A DNA stretch of 64,000 nt from a bacterium (GTDB lineage: Bacteria; Babelota; Babeliae; Babelales; UBA12409). The stretch is from NCBI GenBank assembly GCA_021823685.1, contig JAKANL010000006.1:1-64000 (forward strand). Direction: 5' to 3'. Below, one piece after another: positions 9,644-19,237 of the stretch. Each line of letters begins with the position of its first letter. The stretch's first letter is position 1. The position numbers were made by a program, and so were the translations under genes. Below the pieces are notes generated by a model that did not search any database, had not been told where the DNA came from, and saw only the letters and a program-made list of their open reading frames with translations.

Positions 9644-10663
9644 TTAAAAAGATTTTTTCAAAAATGGTTCGATAAGGGTGAAGAGCGCGTGGGGATTAGT
9701 TTGTTGTTCTGGGGTAAGCACGGCAACACGGTTCGGGTATTGTTCGGCGTATGCGGTGGCATTGAGACATTGATGTTGCGTGTAATTAATGCTCAATGGC
9801 GCAATAATCGTTTTTTTGCCAAATAACGCGGTTTCAAAAATCGCTCCAGCGCCGGCGCGGCTGATAATTATATCGGCGGCGCTCAAAAGAGGCGCGATGT
9901 CATCGCGGTAGGCAAACGTGAGTGCGGGAATTGCTTGTTGCTTGTACCATAATTGCCAATCCGTGATTTGGCCTGTTCCGGTCTGGTGGATATATTGGGT
10001 GTTGGTGCGCAACTCTGGATATTGCTCTATGGTGTTCTTGATGAGCATGTTAAGCGAAACTGATCCCTGAGATCCTCCAATGATAAAGATGGTAAATCGA
10101 TGCGGGTCTAAGCCGAGTGCCTGGCGTGCAGCGTGCGGTTCTTGAATATCGCGCGCCGTGTAGCGTACGGGGTATGGGGCGAGAACGCAGTGAGCGTGAG
10201 GTAAATAATGCTGCGTTTGAGGAAAGCAGGTGTATACCGTTGTTGCATAGCGCGATAAAAAACTAATAGCTTTGCCGGGCTCAACGTTGAGTTCCCAGAG
10301 GCTAACGGGAATACGCAGCAGCCGTGCAGCAAAAACGACGGGGATGGCGACAAGGCCGCCCGTGCTGACTACTTCTTTAACGTTATTTTTGCGGAGTAGA
10401 TAAACACTTTTGCAAAAAGCGCTTGCCAGCTCAGCCAATAAAAGAGGATAGCGATACCACGTGCGGCGTGAGGTGCTATGAAGCGGCAATGCGACATGTA
10501 CGTCAACGGCAGGATTTTCAAGTAATTGTTTATCCAGCGCGTGATGGGTGCTAAAAAAAACCGTGCGTGCGCCAGGATTTTTGTTTTTATAGCGCGCCGC
10601 CAGGGTTAAACATGGAATAATATGCCCGCCGGATTTACCGGCGGCGTAGGCGATAGTGTTCAT
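9644..10663 (-). CDS. murG: UDP-N-acetylglucosamine--N-acetylmuramyl-(pentapeptide) transferase
   Basis: N-terminal AAGKSGGHIIPCLTLA, IIGGSQGS, SRAGAGAIFE. Confidence 0.9.
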   Translation of the reverse strand: MNTIAYAAGKSGGHIIPCLTLAARYKNKNPGARTVFFSTHHALDKQLLENPAVDVHVALPLHSTSRRTWYRYPLLLAELASAFCKSVYLLRKNNVKEVVSTGGLVAIPVVFAARLLRIPVSLWELNVEPGKAISFLSRYATTVYTCFPQTQHYLPHAHCVLAPYPVRYTARDIQEPHAARQALGLDPHRFTIFIIGGSQGSVSLNMLIKNTIEQYPELRTNTQYIHQTGTGQITDWQLWYKQQAIPALTFAYRDDIAPLLSAADIIISRAGAGAIFETALFGKKTIIAPLSINYTQHQCLNATAYAEQYPNRVAVLTPEQQTNPHALFTLIEPFLKKSF

Positions 10664-11094
10664 GATTGATGTGCCTGCTGGCAGCGCATTAAAAATTGGT
10701 GAAGGCTTGCGCTTAATTCTTTATCGGCAACCCGCTGAAGGGCGCTTTGTTCTTTTTGGCTGAGCGGCCGCGTTGTTCGGGCGATTGGCGTGCGGGTATA
10801 CGTGTGCGGTGGAGCACCGGTATTGCGCGCGACGTATTTAAAGCGGAGGTGTTTGATTTGGTGACCTTTGATGTTTTGATTGATGCGGGCAAGAAGAGCG
10901 TCTGAAAGCGCGTGCATTTCGTGCATCCAAGCTGCATTGGCAACGCCGAGCGTGAGCGATTCGTTTTCAATTTTATAAATACAAACGTAGGTGGCAAGAT
11001 TGCCGACGATGTGCGGCCATTGCATCATGAGCGAACTGCGCCAATTGGTATTGGTGGTCATAAACGTTTGTAAAAGAGTATTTACTGATTTCAT
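10660..11094 (-). CDS. DUF721 / DciA-like protein
   Basis: WPHIVGNLATY...LTLGVANAAWMHEM pattern; overlaps the murG start by 4 nt. Confidence 0.65.
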   Translation of the reverse strand: MKSVNTLLQTFMTTNTNWRSSLMMQWPHIVGNLATYVCIYKIENESLTLGVANAAWMHEMHALSDALLARINQNIKGHQIKHLRFKYVARNTGAPPHTYTRTPIARTTRPLSQKEQSALQRVADKELSASLHQFLMRCQQAHQS

Positions 11095-11271
11095 GGGCTT
11101 TTACCGCGCGTTTGCGATTTTTTACGCTTTTGTTCTCGATCGAGCTATCTCTTTTTATTCTACGCGGTTGCTGCAAAAATTTCTACAGCGGTTCCATGGC
11201 GTGAGAAACCGCTTGCTTTTATCTTTTTTGCCGTCATAATTCTTTCAGGACGGTATTTTTAGAGGGATTTT

Positions 11272-12582
11272 ATGAATTACAAGTTCAGCAAATTTGCCTG
11301 TTTACTCTTACTTGGTATGAGTTTCAATCTGCGTTCGATGACTACAGCGGTCGTTGATGTTCCCAACGATCTTTCACAAGAAGAAAAAGAATTTTTACAG
11401 CACTTTGATGGATCACTTCCTGGCGATAAGCAACCCCTGATTGATCATCTGCTAAGCAAGGTATCGCTCCAACAGAAGTGGGATGATTTTGGGGTGCTGC
11501 ATGGGCACAAAGGGGAAATTACGGCGCTTGCATTCAGCCCTGATGGTAAGCAGCTTGCGAGTGGCGCGCTTGATCACACCATACGGTTGTGGGAAGTTGC
11601 GACCGGTATGGTGCTGGCGCTGTCGGCTCGCATGAAGAATGTCGCCAAGATTTGTAATATAAGATTTGTTCCTGATGGTTCGTGTTTGGCCAGTGACATG
11701 CACATTGGCGGCGTAACCCATAATTTTAATTTGTGGCATTGTATTGGCGGAGGCGTTGTTGAAGGTGCCGTTGGTCCTTGGGGTGTAGAAAAAGTGTCCG
11801 ATGCGGTCGGCAACCTTGTCAATGGTGAAACGCAGGAAAAACACCGCTGCTTTCGACTGCCCGACTTATTTATTAGCCCCGATGGAGTTTATCTGCATCT
11901 TTACGATGGAGTAACGCATAGGTTGCAACACCGTGCAACAGGAAGTGAGCGTAGCCTGCAGTTGCCAGCAGGTGAGACTGTGGGGTTTTTTAGTCCGGAT
12001 AGTAGCGTGTATGCCCTCGGTTGTACCGATAATATTGTTCGATTGTGGGACCTTAACACGGGCGCCTGCGTTGAGCTGCCGGCGTCACGGGATAGCGTTA
12101 ATTTTAAAGGGACGGTTTCGCTGGCTTTTAGCGGTGATGGATCCACGTTGGCGATTGGCTCAGGTGATAATACGATTCACGTATGGAAGCGGATGCCGGC
12201 GGTAAAGCAGCTGTATTTATTGAAAAAACTTTACGGGCTTGAGTCGGTTCAGCAGTCTGATCTACCGATGACCGACGGGCAGTACCAGCACGAAAGAGAA
12301 ACTTTTCTTGATGAACACATGGCAGAACTATTTCAAGCAACATCGTTAAAAAGATTACGCGAGGGAGACGATGTCACACCGCAGGCTAGCAAAAAAGTGA
12401 AGACTCCGTCGTCAGGTCAGGATTGTGTGCCGGCGGGAGTGCGGGCGCGCGAAGAACAAGATTCGGATCCAGAATCGCAAGATGCTCCGATTTCTAATAA
12501 GCGGCGAAAACTTTTACAAGCTGCTATCGCACGAGGCGATAAAGAGATTTTAACGTGCCTAAAAGACGAAACGGGCAAATGA
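11272..12582 (+). CDS. Secreted WD40-repeat protein with basic, NLS-like C-terminal tail
   Basis: Signal peptide; GHKGEITALAFSPDGKQLASGALDHTIRLWEVATG blade; KRLREGDDVTPQASKKVK and NKRRKL near the C-terminus. Confidence 0.8.
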   Translation: MNYKFSKFACLLLLGMSFNLRSMTTAVVDVPNDLSQEEKEFLQHFDGSLPGDKQPLIDHLLSKVSLQQKWDDFGVLHGHKGEITALAFSPDGKQLASGALDHTIRLWEVATGMVLALSARMKNVAKICNIRFVPDGSCLASDMHIGGVTHNFNLWHCIGGGVVEGAVGPWGVEKVSDAVGNLVNGETQEKHRCFRLPDLFISPDGVYLHLYDGVTHRLQHRATGSERSLQLPAGETVGFFSPDSSVYALGCTDNIVRLWDLNTGACVELPASRDSVNFKGTVSLAFSGDGSTLAIGSGDNTIHVWKRMPAVKQLYLLKKLYGLESVQQSDLPMTDGQYQHERETFLDEHMAELFQATSLKRLREGDDVTPQASKKVKTPSSGQDCVPAGVRAREEQDSDPESQDAPISNKRRKLLQAAIARGDKEILTCLKDETGK

Positions 12583-12586
12583 GTTA

Positions 12587-13555
12587 TTATCGTTTGCGTG
12601 TGCCGGCATGACCGAGCGATCGACCATGCACGTAGTTGGTGAGGTTGCCATGTTCGTATTTTATGTCAGCCAGCCGAGCCTCGGCTCGCGCCTTATCAAC
12701 TTTTTGAGCGGCTTCCACAATTAATCTTGTGCTTTCATCAGAAATGCCATGGGCTTTACATTCTTTCTCTGTCAAATTGCATGGATCAAGATGTTTTTCT
12801 TCTGTCGCCCAGAGGAGCCCATATTGAGCACGGCTTTTTTTATTTACATCTCCTTCCATGATTTCTCTGGCATACTGTAAAAACGTTATACATTCTTCAT
12901 CGGCGCGGTCTAATTGTGCTCCATATTGTAAAAGTGCTATGACCTTACAGATATTCTGCGAACTTAAGGCTTCATAGAGCGGTCGATCATTCTGTCGAAC
13001 GGGATTTGGATTTGCGTGATGGAGCAATGCCCATACAAGTATCGTAAGATCGCCTTTAAAATCGTTGTCACACAAGGTGTAAAGCAGTTTTTCAGATAAT
13101 GTGCTGATATCAACGCCCGCCTGCAGTAAAATTCTGAGTGTTCCAATATTTCGTGCTTGCGTGGGGGGGGAGTCCCCAAACGGATTATTTCGGTGAGGAT
13201 CAGCTCCATATGCAAGCAATAGGTTAACAAGGCTTTCGCTATCCTTTGGTGAACGTACTGCATGCCACAGTAATAGACCACCGGATTCAGGATCTGCGCC
13301 AGCATCAAGAAGCCGTTTTAGCTCAACGTATGGTTGGGACGCACTGTGAAAAATATATGGATTCAGGATGTGCGATAGTTCAGAATCTAACACAATCTCT
13401 TCGTCAGGCGACAAATTTTTTCTTCGTTCAAGCGCTTTTGCCGGGCCATCACCAAATTCTTTGCGCCAGCGTTGCTGCAAACGCCACGGGTGTTCCATGG
13501 CCATGGCATTCAATGTCAGAAGGCCGAGCACCATGCCCCCTAAAAATTTGTTCAT
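12587..13555 (-). CDS. Secreted ankyrin-repeat protein ending GTRKR
   Basis: Start at MNKFLGGMVLGLLTLNAMAMEHP; ankyrin-like units (LVNLLLAYGADPHRNN). Confidence 0.8.
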   Translation of the reverse strand: MNKFLGGMVLGLLTLNAMAMEHPWRLQQRWRKEFGDGPAKALERRKNLSPDEEIVLDSELSHILNPYIFHSASQPYVELKRLLDAGADPESGGLLLWHAVRSPKDSESLVNLLLAYGADPHRNNPFGDSPPTQARNIGTLRILLQAGVDISTLSEKLLYTLCDNDFKGDLTILVWALLHHANPNPVRQNDRPLYEALSSQNICKVIALLQYGAQLDRADEECITFLQYAREIMEGDVNKKSRAQYGLLWATEEKHLDPCNLTEKECKAHGISDESTRLIVEAAQKVDKARAEARLADIKYEHGNLTNYVHGRSLGHAGTRKR

Positions 13556-13565
13556 GAATTTTCTC

Positions 13566-14585
13566 CTATCGCTTGCGCTTACCAGTATTACCAACCGCCC
13601 GATCAAGCATGTATTTGGTGATATTAAGCTTACCGTGATCATACCTGAAATCATCAAGTGCACATTCGTCAAACATATTATTGACCGTTAGTGTAGCCGT
13701 TCGTATTTTATCAGCGTTTTCCGGCGAAATCCCCCATGTTTTATATTCGGTGGCTGTATATGCATGATGTGGATCAAAGTGGTATCGGTCAAAAGCTTTG
13801 ATGAATTCAAATATTGTCTGGAATTCTCCTGTCATAGGCGTTTGATAAGCCAACAGAAGCACATCTGGGGCAATGTGCGCTTTTTTTTGTACGAGTGCGA
13901 TAACTTTTCCTAGATTTCCGGAATCTACGGCAGCATGCAAAGCGTGGCCTCGCGGTAAATTGGGATCGGCGCCATGATCCAGTGCAAAAACAACGGTATC
14001 CAAATTGTTGCCGAAGGGGTAGGCGCATGCGCAGGCGAGAGCGCTCCCTAGATGTGCTCTTCCTCCTTCGAAGAACGTTCTTATTGCGTTAATTCTTGCT
14101 CCGGCGTGCACTAAAGGTTCCATGATGTGCCGATGCGCTGCGCAGGTTATAGGTGCTCCGCTGTTTGAACCGAGGTTCGGATCGGCTCCATACGTGAGCA
14201 ACAATGTGACGGTCTCGTCTTGGTCCAAAAGCGCCGCGTTTGCCAATGGACGATCATTAAAATCACCATCGGGGTCTGCACCTTGTTCAAGAAGGGTTTT
14301 AATTTTGGCCTTTCGTTCGGCTCTGCGTTGACTTTGTGTTCGTGTGATATCGATGCGTCCAATGATTGTTTTTGTGAGCGCATCGTTGAGAGCCTTGCGC
14401 TCTTTGGGCAGGAGCTGTGATCTTTTGTTGATGATCCTTTGATACGCTTCGCCCAGGTTTTTAAGCATCATATGTCGCCGAAATGCTTCAGCATACTCTT
14501 TCTCGCCAGGATCCGGGCGATTCTCCATGGATTGAAGATTTGTTGCGACTAAAAAGAGCGTTATGCATCCAAAAAACTTTTTCAC
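13566..14585 (-). CDS. Secreted ankyrin-repeat protein ending GKRKR
   Basis: MKKFFGCITLFLVATNLQSMEN signal peptide; ETVTLLLTYGADPNLGSNSGAPITCAAH. Confidence 0.82.
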   Translation of the reverse strand: MKKFFGCITLFLVATNLQSMENRPDPGEKEYAEAFRRHMMLKNLGEAYQRIINKRSQLLPKERKALNDALTKTIIGRIDITRTQSQRRAERKAKIKTLLEQGADPDGDFNDRPLANAALLDQDETVTLLLTYGADPNLGSNSGAPITCAAHRHIMEPLVHAGARINAIRTFFEGGRAHLGSALACACAYPFGNNLDTVVFALDHGADPNLPRGHALHAAVDSGNLGKVIALVQKKAHIAPDVLLLAYQTPMTGEFQTIFEFIKAFDRYHFDPHHAYTATEYKTWGISPENADKIRTATLTVNNMFDECALDDFRYDHGKLNITKYMLDRAVGNTGKRKR

Positions 14586-14645
14586 GAATTCCCCCTAGCG
14601 TGTGTTATATTTCTTCTATTTTACGCGTTTATCAGCCCATCGGCA

Positions 14646-14667
14646 AATGTGAAAATAATTTCACATT
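14646..14667. promoter_or_regulatory. Operator-like dyad AATGTGAAA-ATAA-TTTCACATT
   Basis: Perfect 9-bp inverted arms directly upstream of a -35 candidate. Confidence 0.5.
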
Positions 14668-14672
14668 GAAAA

Positions 14673-14701
14673 TTGACTTTTCGTAAAAAGCCTGATAACA
14701 T
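14673..14701 (+). promoter_or_regulatory. Putative sigma70-type promoter (TTGACT - 17 bp - TAACAT)
   Basis: -35 at 14673..14678, -10 at 14696..14701. Confidence 0.5.
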
Positions 14702-14737
14702 AAGAGTGTCGTGCTGTTTTAATCGAAAGGAATGCGT

Positions 14738-14857
14738 ATGACTCGCATACGTTTCTCAATCCAACCAAAAGTTGTTTCTTGTGGCGTGTTCTATGCCGCA
14801 AATCATTCTTTTGTCCTTTCGCATCATCACGTCCATCTTCATCATCATACCCATTAA
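14738..14857 (+). CDS. Short His-rich leader-like ORF MTRIRFSIQPKVVSCGVFYAANHSFVLSHHHVHLHHHTH (39 aa)
   Basis: Manual translation; purine-rich GAAAGG upstream; alternative in-frame ATG at 14732; too short for the ORF track. Confidence 0.45.
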   Translation: MTRIRFSIQPKVVSCGVFYAANHSFVLSHHHVHLHHHTH

Positions 14858-15003
14858 TCATTTTTTAAAACCTGCGTGTTTGACGGTTCATAGTTGAGCT
14901 AAGGTCACGGTTGCGTTAACGCTTTTCAGCACGGCTGAAGTATGTTGAGCGCATACACAGGTGAATAACGTATTTTGTAGATTTTATTATTGAATGGAAA
15001 ATC

Positions 15004-15408
15004 ATGAAACGTTTACTGCTTATTGTTTATTTATGTTGTTTGGCAACGTTCAATTACGCCATGGAACGGGGTGCTGGCGGCGATTCTCAAGACCAAGTGA
15101 TGTCAGACGCCGAATATACTCAGGCGCGTACGCAATTTTACGACGATTATTTATCAGATATGACGAAGTTTTTTGGCGTGAAAGATATGTCTGCCAACGT
15201 ACCGGTGCTGGTAAAAAAGGGCGCTGCTGAGCGGCGGCAGATGGTTGCCGATGCGCGCGTTGAGCGGCTTGCCGATATCATTCGGAGAAAGCGATTACAG
15301 CGGTTGTTGCTCGAGGCCCAACGGCGTCAAGATCAGATCATGACGGAAGCGCTCCAGGATGAAGATGAGGCATACCGCATGAACGTCTATCGTGACGCAA
15401 CACACTAA
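15004..15408 (+). CDS. Small secreted hypothetical protein
   Basis: 134 aa, signal peptide ending NYAME. Confidence 0.6.
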   Translation: MKRLLLIVYLCCLATFNYAMERGAGGDSQDQVMSDAEYTQARTQFYDDYLSDMTKFFGVKDMSANVPVLVKKGAAERRQMVADARVERLADIIRRKRLQRLLLEAQRRQDQIMTEALQDEDEAYRMNVYRDATH

Positions 15409-15447
15409 TCTTGGTGAGCGAAAAACTAAAAAACGAAAGATACGATT

Positions 15448-16239
15448 ATGAAAAAGAAATTATTGGGTTTGGTAATCGCCGGATTATTGGTATTGGCTGG
15501 TGTGATTATTTTGAACTATTGGCCGGCGTCAAAGCGCGATGAACGCGTGCTGAAGATTGGCATGATGAGCGGTTGGGCGCCCTTTATGACGCTTAATGCG
15601 CAAGGCCAATACGAGGGTTTTGATATTGACGTTGCGCAAGCGTTAGCGCAAAAAATGGGCAAACGCTTGGAAATTGTTGATTTCGGGTCGCTGGCGCCGT
15701 TATTTCTTGCGCTCGAGCAGGGTGCTATTGATGCCGCAATGTCGGGGCTTGATATTACGCACGAGCGTTTGCAAAAAGTAGCCATGGTGCCCTACGTTGG
15801 CAGCGGTTTTGACCGTTTTTATCTGCTTTTTTGGCAACAAGTACCGCGCGATGTGCGCACGCTTGAAGATCTCACAAAACGTAAAGCGATTATCGCCGTT
15901 GAGCCAGGATCGGCCAGCCAAACATTTTTAAAACAATATCCAGAAATCGAACCAAAGTTATTATCAGGTGTTTCAGATATGATCATGGACGTGCAATATG
16001 GGCGATCGCTGGCTGCTATTGTTGAGCCGCTTGTGGCTCGTCGGTTGCAAAAACAAACGCCTGAACTTACGTCGCTGGCGATTCCATTGCCGCCAACATT
16101 TTGTGTGTATGGAACGGGCATTGCGGTACGCAAAGATCGGCGTGCACTTACCCAAGCGATCCAGCAAACCATCGATGCGCTTAAGCGTGACGCAACGATC
16201 ACGCGTCTAGCCAAACGTTGGGGGATCGAAGATGTTTAA
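15448..16239 (+). CDS. Polar amino-acid ABC transporter substrate-binding protein
   Basis: GWAPFMTLNAQGQYEGFDIDVAQALAQKMGKRLEIVDF; family 3 SBP pattern. Confidence 0.88.
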   Translation: MKKKLLGLVIAGLLVLAGVIILNYWPASKRDERVLKIGMMSGWAPFMTLNAQGQYEGFDIDVAQALAQKMGKRLEIVDFGSLAPLFLALEQGAIDAAMSGLDITHERLQKVAMVPYVGSGFDRFYLLFWQQVPRDVRTLEDLTKRKAIIAVEPGSASQTFLKQYPEIEPKLLSGVSDMIMDVQYGRSLAAIVEPLVARRLQKQTPELTSLAIPLPPTFCVYGTGIAVRKDRRALTQAIQQTIDALKRDATITRLAKRWGIEDV

Positions 16240-16891
16240 TACCGTTATCACTTATGCAGTCCCGCTTGCGCACGGGGCTGCGCTTACGGCTGCTATCTGG
16301 ATCGGCGCGCTGATCTGTTCGTTTTTTCTGGGTACCGTGTTGGGGCTCGTGCGCTGTGCGCCGTTGCGTGTACCGGGCATTGCGCAGGTGGCAGATATGA
16401 TCACGGCGTTATTGCGCGGTGTGCCCTTTTATGTGCAATTGCTTATCGCTTACTTTGTTATTCCCAATCTGCTTGGTATATCGATTTCTGCGCTGGCAGT
16501 GGCCACCGTTTCGCTGGGTATTTGTTCGGCGGCATATGTGAGCCAGCTCGTCGTAAGCGGTATTAATGCTATCGCCCGAGCACAGTGGGAAATGGCTGAA
16601 ACATTGGGATATTCTATCCCGCAAACGGTACGTTTGATTGTTATACCGCAAGTGTTACGTGCAATTTTGCCGGCGTTATGCGGTGAAGCAGATCAAGTGC
16701 TCAAAAGTACGGCCATTGTTTCAGCTCTTGGCGTGATGGAATTGACGGGCGTCGCGCGCAATATCGTGGCGCGTGATTTAAATCCGCTCGATGCATACGG
16801 CGCTATAGCCGTCATATATCTTGTGGGTTCTGGAGCCATGGCACTTTTGGCTGCGTGGCTCAAAAGGAGATTGCATTATGGTAACGATTAA
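16232..16891 (+). CDS. Amino-acid ABC transporter permease
   Basis: RGVPFYVQLLIAYFVIP and EMAETLGYSIPQTVRLIVIPQVLRAILP (EAA loop). Confidence 0.9.
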   Translation: MFNTVITYAVPLAHGAALTAAIWIGALICSFFLGTVLGLVRCAPLRVPGIAQVADMITALLRGVPFYVQLLIAYFVIPNLLGISISALAVATVSLGICSAAYVSQLVVSGINAIARAQWEMAETLGYSIPQTVRLIVIPQVLRAILPALCGEADQVLKSTAIVSALGVMELTGVARNIVARDLNPLDAYGAIAVIYLVGSGAMALLAAWLKRRLHYGND

Positions 16892-17522
16892 TAATTTACG
16901 CGTTGCGTATCAACGCAAACAGCGTGAAAATATTGTTTTGGGTAATTTTTCGCTGAATCTTGCCGGCGGCACTTCTACGTTGCTCATTGGACCGAGCGGG
17001 TGTGGCAAGACGACGCTTTTGCGGTGTTTGGCTGGCTTACAGCCGTATACCGGAACAATCACTATTGATGGTATGGATATGCATCAATTGAACCGCACAC
17101 AACGCGCGCGGTTAGTGGCGTATGTGCCGCAAGAAAATACGTTATTTGCGCATTTGAGCGTTCTTGAAAATATCGTGCAGCCGTTGGTGGTAACGCGCGG
17201 GTACCAGCGCGAGCAGGCAATGCAGATTGCGCAGGAAATGCTGGCAATTTTGGGCATGGAACCATTTGTAACGTGTTGGCCCGATCAATTATCCGGCGGC
17301 CAAAAGCAACGAGTTGCCATTGCGCGTGCACTGAGTTTGCGTACTCCACTTTTATTACTTGATGAACCAACATCGGCGCTTGATGGTGGCAATACGCGCG
17401 TGTTGGTTGATTTTTTGCGCCAACGCTGCCGGCAGGGAACAACGGTGCTTATCGCAACGCAAGATGCCTATTTGCAGGAATTGTTGAACGATCGTGTTGT
17501 GCGAATGGACGCTGCGGTTTAG
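16878..17522 (+). CDS. Amino-acid ABC transporter ATP-binding protein
   Basis: Walker A GPSGCGKTT, LSGGQKQRVAIARAL, LLLLDEPTSALD; start set at MVTINNLRVAYQ. Confidence 0.92.
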   Translation: MVTINNLRVAYQRKQRENIVLGNFSLNLAGGTSTLLIGPSGCGKTTLLRCLAGLQPYTGTITIDGMDMHQLNRTQRARLVAYVPQENTLFAHLSVLENIVQPLVVTRGYQREQAMQIAQEMLAILGMEPFVTCWPDQLSGGQKQRVAIARALSLRTPLLLLDEPTSALDGGNTRVLVDFLRQRCRQGTTVLIATQDAYLQELLNDRVVRMDAAV

Positions 17523-17548
17523 TCGCCGATTTTCCGGTGTGGTTGTAA

Positions 17549-18115
17549 CTATCGCTTGCGTGCGCCGCTATGCCCAATTGCGCGGTCAAGCACGTATTTG
17601 GTTAAGTTACCATGTTCGTATTTTATGTCAGCAAGCCGAGCTTCGGCTCGCGCTTCATCAACTTTTTGAGCGGCCGCCAGAATTGATCGAGTGCTTTCAT
17701 CAGAAATACCTGCGGCTTTGCATGTTGCTTGCGCTAGATTGCGCGGATCAAGACCATTTTCTTTTATCGCTTTGAGAAGTTCGTATTGGGCGTAGCATCT
17801 AGGCGTTCTGAAAAGGGCGTTTAGGTCAGGGCGATCGGGCGGCCTAATTGGCGCTGGACCGATTGGTAGTATCCAGGGTCCTGTAATGCTGTGAAGGAGC
17901 TTTAATCCGCGGTCTTGGCGTTCGTTAGGAGCGAGAGCAAAGTCCAGCAACGATCGCCCGTCGGAAGCTCTACTGTTTGTTTTTGCGCCATGCTGAAGTG
18001 CTCTGATGATCCCGTCTAACTTGTAACTGCGTAAAGAATCCTCAAGAAGGCGCTGTTCCATGGCTAAGGAATCTGTCAGTAGGCAGAAGACGATGCCCCC
18101 TGAAAATTTGTTCAT
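17549..18115 (-). CDS. Secreted ankyrin-family protein ending GARKR
   Basis: Signal peptide; C-terminal CKAAGISDESTRSILAAAQKVDEARAEARLADIKYEHGNLTKYVLDRAIGHSGARKR. Confidence 0.75.
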   Translation of the reverse strand: MNKFSGGIVFCLLTDSLAMEQRLLEDSLRSYKLDGIIRALQHGAKTNSRASDGRSLLDFALAPNERQDRGLKLLHSITGPWILPIGPAPIRPPDRPDLNALFRTPRCYAQYELLKAIKENGLDPRNLAQATCKAAGISDESTRSILAAAQKVDEARAEARLADIKYEHGNLTKYVLDRAIGHSGARKR

Positions 18116-18133
18116 AAAAATCCCTGTTTAGAA

Positions 18134-19075
18134 TTATTTGCTTTTATACGTTGGTGCAGCTCGTTCGTATGCTTCGTCTTCTTCTTTGCATTGCCTGAAG
18201 GCATCAGCAACGCGTTGTGCGGCTGCCACAATTAATCTTGTGCTTTCATCAGTAATACCTGCGGCTTTGCATTCTTCTTCCGTCAGGTTGTTTGGATCAA
18301 GATGATTTTCACCTATTGCATGTAAAAGTTCGCATTGAGCTCGTCTGGCTAGCGTGCCCAATTCGCTATCTTCCAGGTTCAGGGAAAGGGTCTGGGCAAA
18401 CTTTAAAGGTGTTCCATACCTTTCATCGGTTGTATTTAGTTGAGCTCCATATTGTAAAAGGGCTATGACCTTACTTACATTACGCTGATCCAGTGCTTTG
18501 TAGAGGGCTGCGGGTTCATAGCAGCACTTATCAGGAGTATTTTGGGGAAGTAGGTTTGGGTCAGCGTGATGAAGTAACGCCCATGCCAGTACCTCAAGAT
18601 CTTCGTCGAAATCATAGCCGCATAAAGCGGAAAGCAGTGTTTCTTCGGATACCGTGTTGATATCCACGCCCGCCTGTAGGAAGATTCTGAGGGCTCCAAT
18701 GCTACGAGCCTGCGTGATAGCATTTTTTTGATGCGGATTAGCTCCGTAGGCAAGAAGCAGGTTAACAAGGCCCTTGCCGTTGTTGGGTGAAAGCGCTGCT
18801 TTCCGCAGCGCTAAATCATCAGATTTAGGGTCTGCGCCTCTATTAAGAACAACTTTTAGCCGGGCGCATGCGTCGGGTACATCGCGATAAAAATATGGAT
18901 CCACCGCTTTCCATAATTGCATATTCAACTTGGCGCGTTCTTCGGAGGGCAGCTTTTCGCGCAACTTGCGAGCTTTTGCTGGTCCATTGCCGAATTCTTT
19001 CCGCCACAGTTTTTCCATACCCCACGCCGGTGTTACCAGTAGGCAGAGTATCGTGCATTCTAAAAATTTGTTCAT
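18134..19075 (-). CDS. Secreted ankyrin-repeat protein
   Basis: Signal peptide ending AWGMEK; GLVNLLLAYGANPHQKN; CKAAGITDESTRLIVAAAQRV. Confidence 0.8.
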   Translation of the reverse strand: MNKFLECTILCLLVTPAWGMEKLWRKEFGNGPAKARKLREKLPSEERAKLNMQLWKAVDPYFYRDVPDACARLKVVLNRGADPKSDDLALRKAALSPNNGKGLVNLLLAYGANPHQKNAITQARSIGALRIFLQAGVDINTVSEETLLSALCGYDFDEDLEVLAWALLHHADPNLLPQNTPDKCCYEPAALYKALDQRNVSKVIALLQYGAQLNTTDERYGTPLKFAQTLSLNLEDSELGTLARRAQCELLHAIGENHLDPNNLTEEECKAAGITDESTRLIVAAAQRVADAFRQCKEEDEAYERAAPTYKSK

Positions 19076-19237
19076 AAAAAATCTCCTAGAATGGTTTGAT
19101 GTACCGAATCTCTAATATAGTTTGGCGGTTGAGCCATTTTTTACAAGTGCTGTGAGCATTATTTAGCGTATTTTATTGATCTTATTGTACGCACTTATTT
19201 AATCTCGATGGCAGGATGAGTAATTCGAAAGGATCAT

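Noticed and set aside
14646-14667. CRP-type binding site (TGTGA...TCACA)
   Set aside because: The spacer between TGTGA and TCACA is 8 nt, not the canonical 6, so only a generic operator-like dyad is claimed.
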